Shown here: positions 33,566 through 42,717 of the stretch, piece after piece
Numbering within the stretch: position 1 is the first letter of the stretch
How the letters are laid out: the number at the start of each line of letters is the position of its first letter
Source: Cyanobacteria bacterium CYA
GTDB taxonomy: Bacteria > Planctomycetota > Phycisphaerae > Phycisphaerales > UBA1924
Assembly (NCBI GenBank): GCA_008363215.1
Contig: RHKP01000003.1
Span: 124,001-188,000 of the forward strand
Reading direction: 5' to 3'
DNA length: 64,000 bases
Notes under the pieces: model-generated
What the model saw: only the letters and a program-made list of their open reading frames with translations
Databases searched by the model: none
Told to the model about the DNA's origin: nothing
Translations under genes and position numbers: made by a program

Positions 33566-34798
33566 ATGGAAAGTCCCGTCCAAACGCGCGCCTTCGTTTC
33601 CATCCTCCTTGCCGCGGGCCTGGTGCTCGCACCCGGCTGCGGGGGGCAAGGCCGATACACCCGCGAGGGTTCCAGCCTGGCCAAGGAGAAGATGAACGTG
33701 ATGAAGAGCGCGACCGAGTGGGAGATGTCGCGCCAGGCATTCCTGGCCGGAGATCTCGAAAAGGCCCTGCGCAAGATCGACACATCGCTGGAAGTCAACC
33801 CCAGCGTTGCCAAGAGCCACGTGCTCAAGGGGCGCATCCTGCTCGAAATGGGTGAGATCGGGCTGGCGCAGCGCTCGTTCGAGACAGCCATGGCGATTCA
33901 GCCCGACAACGTCGACGCCCACTACTACAACGGGTTGGCCTTCGAGCGACTGACCAAGTTCGAGGAGGCGCTTGCACAATACCGCGCGGCGGCCGCCCTT
34001 GACACCTACAACGACCAGTTCGTCATCGCCGCCGCCGAGACGCTGATCGACCTGGAGCGATGCCCCGAGGCGGCGACGGAGTTGCGTCAGTCACCCGCGT
34101 TCGATCACAGCGCCGGCATCCGGCAGACGCTGGGGCACGTGGCGCAGTTGCAGGGCAACATCGACGAGGCAGTGGCGCATTTCGAGGCCGCCCGGCTGCT
34201 GGCGCCCGATGACATGGACATTCTCGAGGATCTGACGCGGGCGCAGTACCTGCACGGCGATTGTCCGGACGCGGCCTACGGTCTGGAGATACTGCTCAAG
34301 CACGTGGACTACGCCGGGCGACGTGACCTGCTTCGCATGCAGGCCGAGTGCATGCTCAAACTCGATCGCACCGCCGATGCACGCCAGGTGTATCTCAAAC
34401 TGACGCAGGACGCGGCCGGCGCCGGAGACGCCGACGCGTGGATCGGGCTGGGCAACGTAAGTTTCGTGGTCAATGACATGAACACGCTGCGCCGGTCGGC
34501 GGCGCGCGTCGTCGCCATCGCGCCGGACCGCAAGGAAGGCTACGTCCTCTGGACGCTGCTGCACCGGGCGGGCAAGAACCCGGAGTCGGCGCTGCGAAGC
34601 ATCGACGACGCCATCGTCCGCGATGCACGCGACCCGACCCTCCAGACCATGCGAGCGCTTGTGCTGCTCGATCTCGGGCGGCCCGACGCCGCCCGGGTGG
34701 CGCTCGACGCGGCGCTGAAACTCGACCCGGCCAACGCGCCCGCGCACGCGGTGCTCGCCCGCATCGACCGCACGGTCGCCGAAGTGCCCACGCCGTAA
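33566..34798 (+). CDS. TPR-repeat (lipo)protein
   Basis: A 410-residue exported protein. The N-terminal signal has a possible but weak lipobox at LAPGC (Cys25). From about residue 50 the protein is a run of tetratricopeptide repeats (SFETAMAIQPDNVDAHYYNG; VALDAALKLDPANAPAHAVL). It lies 58 bp after the secretin gene and shares its direction. TPR lipoproteins such as PilF/PilW act as pilotins for secretins, and by position this could serve here, although it is longer. A terminator follows. Confidence 0.8.
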   Translation: MESPVQTRAFVSILLAAGLVLAPGCGGQGRYTREGSSLAKEKMNVMKSATEWEMSRQAFLAGDLEKALRKIDTSLEVNPSVAKSHVLKGRILLEMGEIGLAQRSFETAMAIQPDNVDAHYYNGLAFERLTKFEEALAQYRAAAALDTYNDQFVIAAAETLIDLERCPEAATELRQSPAFDHSAGIRQTLGHVAQLQGNIDEAVAHFEAARLLAPDDMDILEDLTRAQYLHGDCPDAAYGLEILLKHVDYAGRRDLLRMQAECMLKLDRTADARQVYLKLTQDAAGAGDADAWIGLGNVSFVVNDMNTLRRSAARVVAIAPDRKEGYVLWTLLHRAGKNPESALRSIDDAIVRDARDPTLQTMRALVLLDLGRPDAARVALDAALKLDPANAPAHAVLARIDRTVAEVPTP

Positions 34799-34826
34799 CC
34801 AGTCCAACCATGCTCCACTCACCAAC

Positions 34827-34850
34827 GCCCCGGCCTACCCGGGGCTGTTT
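34827..34850 (+). terminator. terminator after TPR gene
   Basis: The stem GCCCCGG (34827-34833) pairs with CCGGGGC (34839-34845), loop cctac, followed by tgtttgcttt. It separates the rightward TPR gene from leftward recJ. Confidence 0.75.
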
Positions 34851-34890
34851 GCTTTGTGGAGAACCGCCTGCTGACGGGGGCCCGGCATGG

Positions 34891-36648
34891 TCACAACAGC
34901 ATGACGTCCTGCAGTTCGGCCTCGACGCGGCTGCGTCCGTTCCACGTCGAGATCGTCGGGCGCACAATCGCGTCAAGCCGGCAGCCTGCCGGGATGCGAT
35001 CCGCGTGCTCGCCCCAGCCCCAGCCAATGGCCCGTACGCCGCGCCCCAGCCCCCCGCTCTCATCGACCAGTTCCAGCGCCATGTGTCTGGAGTGGCTTCC
35101 AAAGCGCCTGGGCGACCCGTTCATCCGCACCCCGCGCAGACGCACCCCCACGTGCGGGTTGCCGCGCCCGAACGGCGCCAGCATCTCCAGGCGTTCGATC
35201 GCGCGCAGATCCAGATCGCCCACGCGCGCATCGCAGTCATAGTCGACGCGGCGGACCAGGTCATCGACCCTGAGTTCCGCGTTGGCGTGCCCGATCAACG
35301 CCTCGGCGAACTCGTCCAGCCGATCGGGGTGAACTTTCACACCGGCCGCCATGTCGTGCCCGCCGAAGCCGGTCAGGTGCTCGGCGCACGCGACCAGCGC
35401 CCCGTGCAGGTTGAACCCGTCGATTGACCGACCGGAGCCGACGCACAGATCGCGCTGCTTCTGCATCAGAATCGTCGGGCGCGCGTAGCGGTCCACCAGG
35501 CGTGAGCACACGATGCCCACAACCCCCGGGTGCCAGTCCTCATGCGCCAGCACAATCGCCCGGCGGTCGGGCCCGGTCATGCCGAGCGCCTCGGCCATGG
35601 CGCACGCCTGCTCGGCGATCGCGTGCTCGGTGCGGCGGCGCTGCTCATTCAGCCGCGTCAGTTGCAGCGCGATCTCCGCCGCCCGAGTTTCATCCTCCGT
35701 AATCATCAGTTCGAGCGCCTCGCGCGCGTGCCCCAGGCGCCCGCACGCGTTCAGTCGCGGCGCCAGCACGAAGCCGACACGTTCCGTGTCGATCTCGTCG
35801 CCTGCCAGCCCCGATGCTCGCACCAGCGCCCGCAGCCCGACAAACGGCGAGTGCTTCACACGCCCAAGCCCGAAGCGCGTCAGCACGCGGTTCTCATCCA
35901 CCAGCGGCACCACATCGGCCACCACGCCCAGCGATACCGGGCCCAGCAGGTCCAGCAGCAGCGTGCGCAAATCGTCACGCACGCGCTCCGACCCGCTGGT
36001 CAGCGTCGCCAAACGCCACGCCAACTTGTACGCTACCCCCGCGCCGCACAGGCCATCGAAGCCCGACTCGCGCCCCGGCAGGCTCGGATGCACCAGTGCA
36101 AAGGCCCGCGGCAGATCCTCCGGATCCTTCGGCGGGTTGTGGTGGTCGGTGATAATCAGGTCTACGCCGACCGAGCGGGCGGTTTCCGCCTCACTCCTGG
36201 CAGTCACGCCACAGTCCACGCTCACGATCACCCGCGCGCCACCCCGGGCCAGCGCTCGGATTGCTTCGTCATTGAGCCCGTAGCCCTCTTCGAGCCGGTG
36301 CGGGATATAGGTCGACACCGACGCCTGCGGACACACGGCGCGGATCATGCGAAACATCACCGCCGAGGCGGTGATTCCATCCACGTCGTAGTCGCCGTAG
36401 ATCACGATGGGCTCGCCGGCGCGGGCGGCCTCAAGAATGCGAGCGGCGGCGCGATCGATCTCCGGCAGGTCGGCCGGGTCGCGCAGATGCGCCAGTGACG
36501 GGTTCAGGTAGGTCCGGGCCCGGTCCGCATCATCCAGCCCGCGGGCGGCCAGAACCCGTTCGCACAGCGACGGGCCCGCCTGCGTCGGCACGCCGCGACA
36601 CGACCAGCGCCGGGTCAATCCTCTTTCATCCTCCACGGTTTCCTGCAC
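34891..36648 (-). CDS. recJ: single-stranded-DNA-specific exonuclease RecJ
   Basis: About 585 residues, normal for RecJ, a 5'-3' ssDNA exonuclease of recombination and mismatch repair. DHH motifs: GDYDVDGITAS, VSVDCGVTA, LIITDHHNPP, then LCGAGVAYKLAWRLA. The DHHA1 domain contains GSGRSIDGFNLHGALVAC and GFGGHDMAAGVKV. GTG 36648 has GGAGGGG 5 nt upstream; TTG at 36675 or 36618 are alternatives. It is divergent from the adenosyltransferase gene. Confidence 0.94.
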   Translation of the reverse strand: MQETVEDERGLTRRWSCRGVPTQAGPSLCERVLAARGLDDADRARTYLNPSLAHLRDPADLPEIDRAAARILEAARAGEPIVIYGDYDVDGITASAVMFRMIRAVCPQASVSTYIPHRLEEGYGLNDEAIRALARGGARVIVSVDCGVTARSEAETARSVGVDLIITDHHNPPKDPEDLPRAFALVHPSLPGRESGFDGLCGAGVAYKLAWRLATLTSGSERVRDDLRTLLLDLLGPVSLGVVADVVPLVDENRVLTRFGLGRVKHSPFVGLRALVRASGLAGDEIDTERVGFVLAPRLNACGRLGHAREALELMITEDETRAAEIALQLTRLNEQRRRTEHAIAEQACAMAEALGMTGPDRRAIVLAHEDWHPGVVGIVCSRLVDRYARPTILMQKQRDLCVGSGRSIDGFNLHGALVACAEHLTGFGGHDMAAGVKVHPDRLDEFAEALIGHANAELRVDDLVRRVDYDCDARVGDLDLRAIERLEMLAPFGRGNPHVGVRLRGVRMNGSPRRFGSHSRHMALELVDESGGLGRGVRAIGWGWGEHADRIPAGCRLDAIVRPTISTWNGRSRVEAELQDVMLL

Positions 36649-36723
36649 AAGTCCCCTCCGCAGCGTCCTGTGCAATCTAGCATGCTCCGATCCGCGCCGC
36701 CCGCACGAAAGGAAAACTCCCGC

Positions 36724-37302
36724 ATGGTCAAACTGAACAAGATCTATACCCGCACCGGCGACGACGGCACCACCGGGCTGGGCAATGGTTCACGCGTCGA
36801 GAAGGACAGCCTTCGCGTCGAGGCCTACGGCATGGTCGATAGTGCCAACGCCTCTCTGGGCATGGCGGTCGTGGCCGCCGCACAGGCCGGCGACGGACCC
36901 ATGACTGACCTGCTCGCTTCGATCCAGCAGGACATGTTCGACGTGGGGGCCGACCTGTGCATACCGATCGACGGCAAGCAGCGCCTTCGCATTGTCCCCG
37001 GCCAGGTCGATCGCCTGGAGAATCTGATTGACGAGCACAACGCCGATCTGGAGCCGCTCCAGAGTTTTGTTCTCCCCGGAGGTACTCCGCTGGCCGCGGC
37101 CCTGCACCTGGCTCGAACCGCCACCCGCGACGCCGAACGTCGGGTCGTCTCCCTGATTCGGGCGGATCCTGAAGGCACAAACCCCCTCACGGTGCATTAC
37201 CTCAACCGCCTGAGCGACCTTCTGTTCGTGCTGGCGCGAGTGTCCAACGACAGGGGGAAGAGTGATGTGCTCTGGAAGCCGGGAACCAATCGAGGGGGGT
37301 AA
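36724..37302 (+). CDS. pduO: cob(I)alamin adenosyltransferase, PduO type
   Basis: A 192-residue enzyme that transfers adenosyl from ATP to cob(I)alamin, giving coenzyme B12. Motifs: YTRTGDDGTTGLGNGSRV (ATP loop), EAYGMVDSANASLGMA, VLPGGTPLAAALHLART, AERRVVSL and HYLNRLSDLLFVLAR. No other cobalamin gene or B12-dependent enzyme is in the window. It precedes the SpoIIE phosphatase genes by about 50 bp and may share their transcript, which is not obviously functional. Confidence 0.93.
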   Translation: MVKLNKIYTRTGDDGTTGLGNGSRVEKDSLRVEAYGMVDSANASLGMAVVAAAQAGDGPMTDLLASIQQDMFDVGADLCIPIDGKQRLRIVPGQVDRLENLIDEHNADLEPLQSFVLPGGTPLAAALHLARTATRDAERRVVSLIRADPEGTNPLTVHYLNRLSDLLFVLARVSNDRGKSDVLWKPGTNRGG

Positions 37303-37356
37303 TTCCTCGAACCTGTCGTGTCGATCAATGTGCCGGTGAGAGTGATTGAGGTGCCC

Positions 37357-38829
37357 ATGAACGCGCGGACCGGCGAGCCTCAGGCGGCGCAGAGCATCTG
37401 GAAGATGCTCGACCCACCCATTCTGGAGGAAAACCTGCCGACGGTGCGTCGCGACCTGCTCGCGATGATCGCAACCTCGTGCGCTGCCGGGCTGATCCTG
37501 CTGGCGTCGAGGTTGCTGGCATTCCGCTTTGCCGGGGGATACCCCGATTCAGGCTGGGCGATTGACACGTTCTGGGCGGTCGCGTACCTGGGCATGCTGG
37601 TCGTTGTTTTGCTCCGTGCCCCCAACGGGGTGCTGCTGTTGCGGGTTTCGGTGCTGGTCGTGGTGCTCGAGGCGGCGTTCGGTGTGCTCAGGATGGTCTT
37701 TGGGTTCGATCCCAGGGGTGCTTCGCTGCTGGTGGGGGTGCAGGTCTCACACGCGGCCGGGGCCTTGCTGCTGCCCTGGACGCCGCTGCGAGCCCTCCTG
37801 GCGGCCAGCGGAGCGTTCCTGGTGACGTTGGTGGGCGTGGCGGCGGTGCCTCCGGAGTACCTGGGGCGGCTCGGGTTCCTGGCGATCGGGGCACTGGTGG
37901 TGCTCCCGGGGCTGGCGATTTCGATCATTCGCAATTGGCGCGACCAGGCGCGGGAAATGGTGGAGTTTTTCCGGACGCGGTACCTGGAGGTGCGGCAAGA
38001 ACTGGTGGACGCCCGGCTGATTCACGAGGCGGCTTTTCCGCCGGCGCGGACAAGCGGCGCGGTGCGGTTCTCGTATGCGTATGAGCCGATGCGTCAGATC
38101 GGGGGGGACTATCTTCACGCCCACGTGTGCGCCGGGCAGCAGGGGGCGGAGGAAGCCCTGAGCATTGCCATTCTCGACGTGACCGGGCACGGGATTCCGG
38201 CGGCGTTGACGGTCAACCGGCTGCACGGTGAGTTGTCGCGGCTGTATGCCGAGAACCCGTACATGGCTCCCGGGGCGGTGTTGCGGGCGCTGAACCGGTA
38301 CGTGTTCCTGACGCTGTCCGATCACTCGGTGTTTGTGACGGGCATTGTGCTGCGGGTGGATCCGACGACATCGACGCTGGAGTTCGCCAGCGCCGGGCAC
38401 CCGCCGGCGTTTCTGCGATCGACGACTGGGTGGATCGAGGAACTCGGGGCGACGAGCATTGTGCTGGGGGCATTGGACCCGACGGAGTTTGACCCGGCCC
38501 CGGTGCATCGGCGGTTCATGCCCGGCGATTCGATCATCGCGTATACGGACGGCGCGATGGACACGCGATCCCGTACGGGAGAACGACTGGAGGTCGGCGG
38601 ATTGCGGCGGATCGTCGAGCAGGGGTGGGCCGACGAGAGCCAGCGCTGGCCTGAAACGATGATCCGCGCCATTCACCATTTCCGGCACGGCACCGCGGCC
38701 GACGACGTGCTGATCATCGAGGCCTACCGGACGCTGGCCACGGCGGGAGCCGAGCAGGTACAGGCGCGGGAGGCCGAAGAAGCAGCCCCCGTGCCGAGTG
38801 TGGTGGGCTCGGGCGAGCGAGCGGAGTGA
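37357..38829 (+). CDS. membrane SpoIIE-type PP2C phosphatase (first of two)
   Basis: About 490 residues. Roughly the first 195 contain about six hydrophobic segments (a polytopic sensor). A short coiled linker follows (FRTRYLEVRQELVDARLIHE), then a SpoIIE/RsbU phosphatase domain: QIGGDYLH, ILDVTGHGIPAALTVNRLH, ASAGHPPAF, GDSIIAYTDGAMDT and ADDVLIIE, so the metal-binding Asp residues are kept. Such enzymes dephosphorylate anti-sigma-factor antagonists in partner-switching pathways. ATG 37357 has GAGG at good spacing; an in-frame GTG at 37318 lacks one. No antagonist or anti-sigma kinase gene is close by. Confidence 0.85.
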   Translation: MNARTGEPQAAQSIWKMLDPPILEENLPTVRRDLLAMIATSCAAGLILLASRLLAFRFAGGYPDSGWAIDTFWAVAYLGMLVVVLLRAPNGVLLLRVSVLVVVLEAAFGVLRMVFGFDPRGASLLVGVQVSHAAGALLLPWTPLRALLAASGAFLVTLVGVAAVPPEYLGRLGFLAIGALVVLPGLAISIIRNWRDQAREMVEFFRTRYLEVRQELVDARLIHEAAFPPARTSGAVRFSYAYEPMRQIGGDYLHAHVCAGQQGAEEALSIAILDVTGHGIPAALTVNRLHGELSRLYAENPYMAPGAVLRALNRYVFLTLSDHSVFVTGIVLRVDPTTSTLEFASAGHPPAFLRSTTGWIEELGATSIVLGALDPTEFDPAPVHRRFMPGDSIIAYTDGAMDTRSRTGERLEVGGLRRIVEQGWADESQRWPETMIRAIHHFRHGTAADDVLIIEAYRTLATAGAEQVQAREAEEAAPVPSVVGSGERAE

Positions 38830-39102
38830 CGGACGGCGGGGCGCGCGGCGTCGCGGTGCGGGCGTACCAATCTGACCTGGGTTGCGGGCTTTTCCGGACG
38901 CGGGAGATTCGCCCGTGTGCGGGCACATCCGCCGGTCCGAATCGACGGGCACTCCGGCGGTGCAGGGTGGTTGCGACGCGGACCTGTGTGCAGGCCCTCA
39001 CAAGGCCGGGTGTCCCACGATGCACGGGTTTTGAACCGAAACGGTATAACCTATGGGTGCGATGTCCCCGATCGGGGAGAGGTGGAGTGTCCGGTGGCGG
39101 GA

Positions 39103-40563
39103 ATGGAGACTCTGGAATTCCGGCATGAGTTCGTGCAGGAGACCTACGGGCTGCTGCGCCGGCGGGTGCGCAATTTCGTCGTCCTGGTCGGGGGCATCTG
39201 GCTGCTCTTCACCATCACCAAGTGGTTCCTGCGCGTTCGCGACCTGGATCCGGAGACTTTCCAGGCCTGGCCGACGGTGTGGAAAGGCGTCAACGACCTG
39301 CTGATGGCGCTGGCATTCGGAGGGGCACTGTACATCGGGCTCAATCGCGGGGGCTCGCGTCGGCCGGCGCTGATCGCCAGCATCGGGCTGGTGGCGGTGT
39401 ACGGCGTGCACCTGACGGTGGCGCAGTACGGGCTGGGCGAGGCGGCTGTGTCGCTGTTCCTGTTCATGGCGTTTCACCTGCTCGCATCGGCGCACTTCCC
39501 CTGGACGGCAAGCCAGTCGCTCATCCCGGTAGGAGTGTTCGTACTCATTCACGCGGGGTACGTGTTCACCGACGGCGAGGGCAACGGGGTCACGGATTCG
39601 CTGGGGACGCTGATGGCGGCGGTGGCGGGCGCGCCTGGAATCATCGTGTGCTCGGTGCAGCATGAGTGGCGGGAGCGGAACTTCGGATACCGGTTCATAC
39701 ACTCGCGCTACGGGAAACTGCGCGACGAACTGGCGTCGGCCCGGCGCATCCACGAAGCCCTGTTCCCCAGCCCATGCCGCGAAGGGGCGTTCAAACTTGC
39801 GTACCAGTACGAGCCGATGCGGCACATAGGAGGTGACTACCTGCATGTTTCCACGCATTGCCGCCAGGACGGCTCGGAGGTGCTCAGCGTCGTGGTGGTC
39901 GACGTCACCGGGCATGGCATTCCGGCGGCACTGACAGTCAACCGGCTGCACGGGGAGGTGGAACTGATGTTCGCCGCCGACCCGGAGGTTGATCCTGGGA
40001 CTGTGCTCAAGCACCTGAACCGGTACGTGAACCTGACGTTGGCCAAGCACTCGATCTACGCGACGGCACTGTGCCTGCGCTTCGATTCGCGCGAGCAGGA
40101 GGTGGTGGTGGCCAACGGCGGACATCCTCCGGCTTTTCTGCTGGGGGTGGACGGGACGATCGAGGAGATCGGCTCGACGGCCTTTGTGCTCGGAGCGGCG
40201 CGGGATGACGAGTTTGATCCTGCGTCTCGGCGTGTGCGGTGCGTACCGGGCGACACGGTCATCGCGTACACTGACGGGGCGATCGAGGCGCGCGCGCCTG
40301 ACGGACGAATGCTGCGGATCCAGGGCTTCCGTTCGATGATCGCGGGGATGAGCGGCAACGCCGGGGATCGCGTGGGCGCGCTGCTGGCGGCTGTGGCAAC
40401 TCATCGCGGACACGCGCCGACGGAAGATGACACGCTGATCGTGGAGATTCACAGGTCGCTGAATCGAGCAGACGCCCGCCGGGATCAGACCGACGAGGCC
40501 GCCTTGCCTTCGACTGCGGGCATGGGCGTGCTTAGGGAAGCAGGCGCCCGGCGTGCTCAATGA
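39103..40563 (+). CDS. membrane SpoIIE-type PP2C phosphatase (second of two)
   Basis: About 486 residues with the same plan as its upstream neighbour: a hydrophobic N-terminal half with about six segments, a linker (RYGKLRDELASARRIHEALF), and a phosphatase domain (HIGGDYLH, VVDVTGHGIPAALTVNRLH, GDTVIAYTDGAIEA, TEDDTLIVE). The catalytic halves are clearly paralogous while the membrane halves have diverged. ATG 39103 is used; GTG at 39082 or 39094 is possible. A gap of 273 bp separates it from the first copy. Its end overlaps the convergent peptidase gene by 32 nt. Confidence 0.85.
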   Translation: METLEFRHEFVQETYGLLRRRVRNFVVLVGGIWLLFTITKWFLRVRDLDPETFQAWPTVWKGVNDLLMALAFGGALYIGLNRGGSRRPALIASIGLVAVYGVHLTVAQYGLGEAAVSLFLFMAFHLLASAHFPWTASQSLIPVGVFVLIHAGYVFTDGEGNGVTDSLGTLMAAVAGAPGIIVCSVQHEWRERNFGYRFIHSRYGKLRDELASARRIHEALFPSPCREGAFKLAYQYEPMRHIGGDYLHVSTHCRQDGSEVLSVVVVDVTGHGIPAALTVNRLHGEVELMFAADPEVDPGTVLKHLNRYVNLTLAKHSIYATALCLRFDSREQEVVVANGGHPPAFLLGVDGTIEEIGSTAFVLGAARDDEFDPASRRVRCVPGDTVIAYTDGAIEARAPDGRMLRIQGFRSMIAGMSGNAGDRVGALLAAVATHRGHAPTEDDTLIVEIHRSLNRADARRDQTDEAALPSTAGMGVLREAGARRAQ

Positions 40564-42628
40564 GTTCGGTGGCTCGTGCGAAGAAGCGTTCGCAGGCGTT
40601 GGCTCGCTCATCGAGCAAATCGGGATCGTCAAGCGAGACCGCGTGCCGAAGAGCCGGCAGCATCCACGCGGCATAGCCCGAAGATTGATCCGGGGCCGTG
40701 AATCCGCTGCGGTACCACGAGCGCCCGGTCTCAAAGCCCACGTCACACCAGGCGCGCTCGATCTGCATGAGGCACGCATTGATGGCGGCGGCCCGCTGGG
40801 GGTCGAGGTCATCGGCGGCGGCCAGGCGGCGCACGATCGGCTCGGCGTGAAGGCGGAACAACTCGGCGGAAGTGGCGACGCGATCGAGCGCGATGGGACG
40901 GTTTGGTCCGAAGGCCGGACTTGCAGAGGTGATGTCTGCGATCTGATCGACGTAGTTTCTGACCGCTTGTGCGTAGCGTGACGGGTCGAGCGGAAGGATT
41001 GCTGGTTGTGCGAGTTGTGTGATGGCGGCGTTGGTCATGCGCGTGATCATCAGGGCGGGCTCGTAGTCATCGCCGACGACTTTGCGATACCACGCGACGG
41101 TGTCGTAGTTGGAGTGATAGGAGGTGCCTTCGGAGCCGCCGGCGTGGAATCCGGCGGAGGGGATGCAGAGGTGGGCGTTGAAGCCGATGTGGTCGGAGCC
41201 GCCGCCGAGTTCGCTGAGGCTCATGACTTTGGGGTCGGAGGCGGGCATGTCGCCGGCCCAGTGCTGGAATACGGACCTGCCCGGTTCGCGAGCCTGGGGA
41301 ACCGTTCTCGCGGCCGCGGAGACGGCGGGCGCCAGCGAGGGCTCGCCGGCGGCGCCGAAGTATGGACCCATGGCGGCCATGTCGAGGTTGATGTAGGCGA
41401 CGGCGCTTTGAGTGAGTTCCTCACTGAACTGTTCGACATATTCAGTGGAGCCGATGATGCCGTGCTCCTCGGCGGCCCATGCGGCAAAACGGATGGTCCT
41501 CGCGGGCACCCATCCTTCCTGGGCAAGGGCGCCGAAACTGCGAGCCGATTCGATCAGACAGATCAAACCGGCAAGGGGATCGGCAGCCCCAAAGCCCCAG
41601 GCGTCGTGGTGACAACCGGCAAGGATGATCTCATCGGGCCAGGTGGAGCCGCGGATCTCGGCGATGACGTTTTCGGTGCGGACGATGCGGCGTTGCTGCT
41701 CGACTTTGAGGCGCACGCGCAGGTCGGGACCGCCCTGAATGCGATAGGTCGTAGGCAGCCCGCCCTGCCAGGAGCGCGGCGCCGGCTGGCCTTCCATGCG
41801 TGAGAGAATCTCGTGGGCCGACTGCCAGCCCATCGGCTGTACGGGGATGTGCGGGAGGGCGACCTCTTCGGGATCGAGTCGTACCGCGTCTTCGACGGCC
41901 GGGACGAAGGGCGTCAGCGGGTCACCGGGGTAGTCGAGCGTGGTAATGGAGCCGCGCTGAATGCTGTGTGGGCCGGCCCAGCCGCCCTGTGGGTAGGGCA
42001 GCCCGCGGACGTATCCGGAATCGGCGGGGTCGGTGTAGATGATCAGCCCGACGGCGCCGGCCTGCTCGGCGAAGCGCACTTTGAAGCCGCGGTAGTTGCC
42101 GCCGTAGCGGGCGATGACGATCTTTCCGCGGCAGTCAACACCGGCGTCGGCCAGAGCCTGAAAGTCCTCGATACGGGCGAAGTTGGCGTAGACGACCTGG
42201 CCGGTCACGTCTCCCGTGCCGGCGTACCCGTTCCAGCCGAAGGTCAGGTCGGGGTGCGCAGTGTGGGGATCACCTTCGACCGGCGGTTCGGCGATGGACA
42301 GTTCAATGGGCTCACCCCGGCCTGGGAGCACCTGCACGCCGGCGCTGACCGGGTACGAGAGATAGGCCCAGATCGGCTGGCGGCGCACGACAAGCCCGTA
42401 TGACTCGAACAGAGCGGCGATGCGTTCGATGGTCCGCTGATCTCCCGGCGTGCCGGCGATGTGGGGCTCACCGGCCAGTTGCTCGTGCAGCGCGGACAGC
42501 GACTGTGGCGTCGGGGTCTGGTTGAGAGCCTCGGCGAAGAAGTCGGCGTCGGTCGGCTGGTGTTCCTGGGCGGAGGCCAGGCAAGAGGCGGCGGCGAGGA
42601 TCAGGATCGGGATGAACTTGGGCTTCAT
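40532..42628 (-). CDS. M28 family peptidase (glutamate carboxypeptidase II-like)
   Basis: A 698-residue exported zinc peptidase. A signal peptide precedes EHQPTDADFF; a PA-type insert domain lies at about 140-260 (GKIVIARYGGNYRGFKVRFA). The M28 domain has ILAGCHHDAWGFGAADPLAG, RFAAWAAEEHGIIGSTEYVE, NLDMAAMG and GGSDHIGFN, which supply the two-zinc ligands. The helical transferrin-receptor-like dimerisation domain follows. This is the domain order of human PSMA-type carboxypeptidases. ATG 42628 gives a proper signal sequence. It probably degrades peptides in the periplasm. Confidence 0.9.
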   Translation of the reverse strand: MKPKFIPILILAAASCLASAQEHQPTDADFFAEALNQTPTPQSLSALHEQLAGEPHIAGTPGDQRTIERIAALFESYGLVVRRQPIWAYLSYPVSAGVQVLPGRGEPIELSIAEPPVEGDPHTAHPDLTFGWNGYAGTGDVTGQVVYANFARIEDFQALADAGVDCRGKIVIARYGGNYRGFKVRFAEQAGAVGLIIYTDPADSGYVRGLPYPQGGWAGPHSIQRGSITTLDYPGDPLTPFVPAVEDAVRLDPEEVALPHIPVQPMGWQSAHEILSRMEGQPAPRSWQGGLPTTYRIQGGPDLRVRLKVEQQRRIVRTENVIAEIRGSTWPDEIILAGCHHDAWGFGAADPLAGLICLIESARSFGALAQEGWVPARTIRFAAWAAEEHGIIGSTEYVEQFSEELTQSAVAYINLDMAAMGPYFGAAGEPSLAPAVSAAARTVPQAREPGRSVFQHWAGDMPASDPKVMSLSELGGGSDHIGFNAHLCIPSAGFHAGGSEGTSYHSNYDTVAWYRKVVGDDYEPALMITRMTNAAITQLAQPAILPLDPSRYAQAVRNYVDQIADITSASPAFGPNRPIALDRVATSAELFRLHAEPIVRRLAAADDLDPQRAAAINACLMQIERAWCDVGFETGRSWYRSGFTAPDQSSGYAAWMLPALRHAVSLDDPDLLDERANACERFFARATELIEHAGRLLP

Positions 42629-42717
42629 GTCGCAGGCACGATAGCGGATTGACCGCAGCGGAGGAAGGGCGGTGCGAGCGGGCTGCACGCGGGGGCCGGG
42701 TGTTCCTATTCTGTGAC

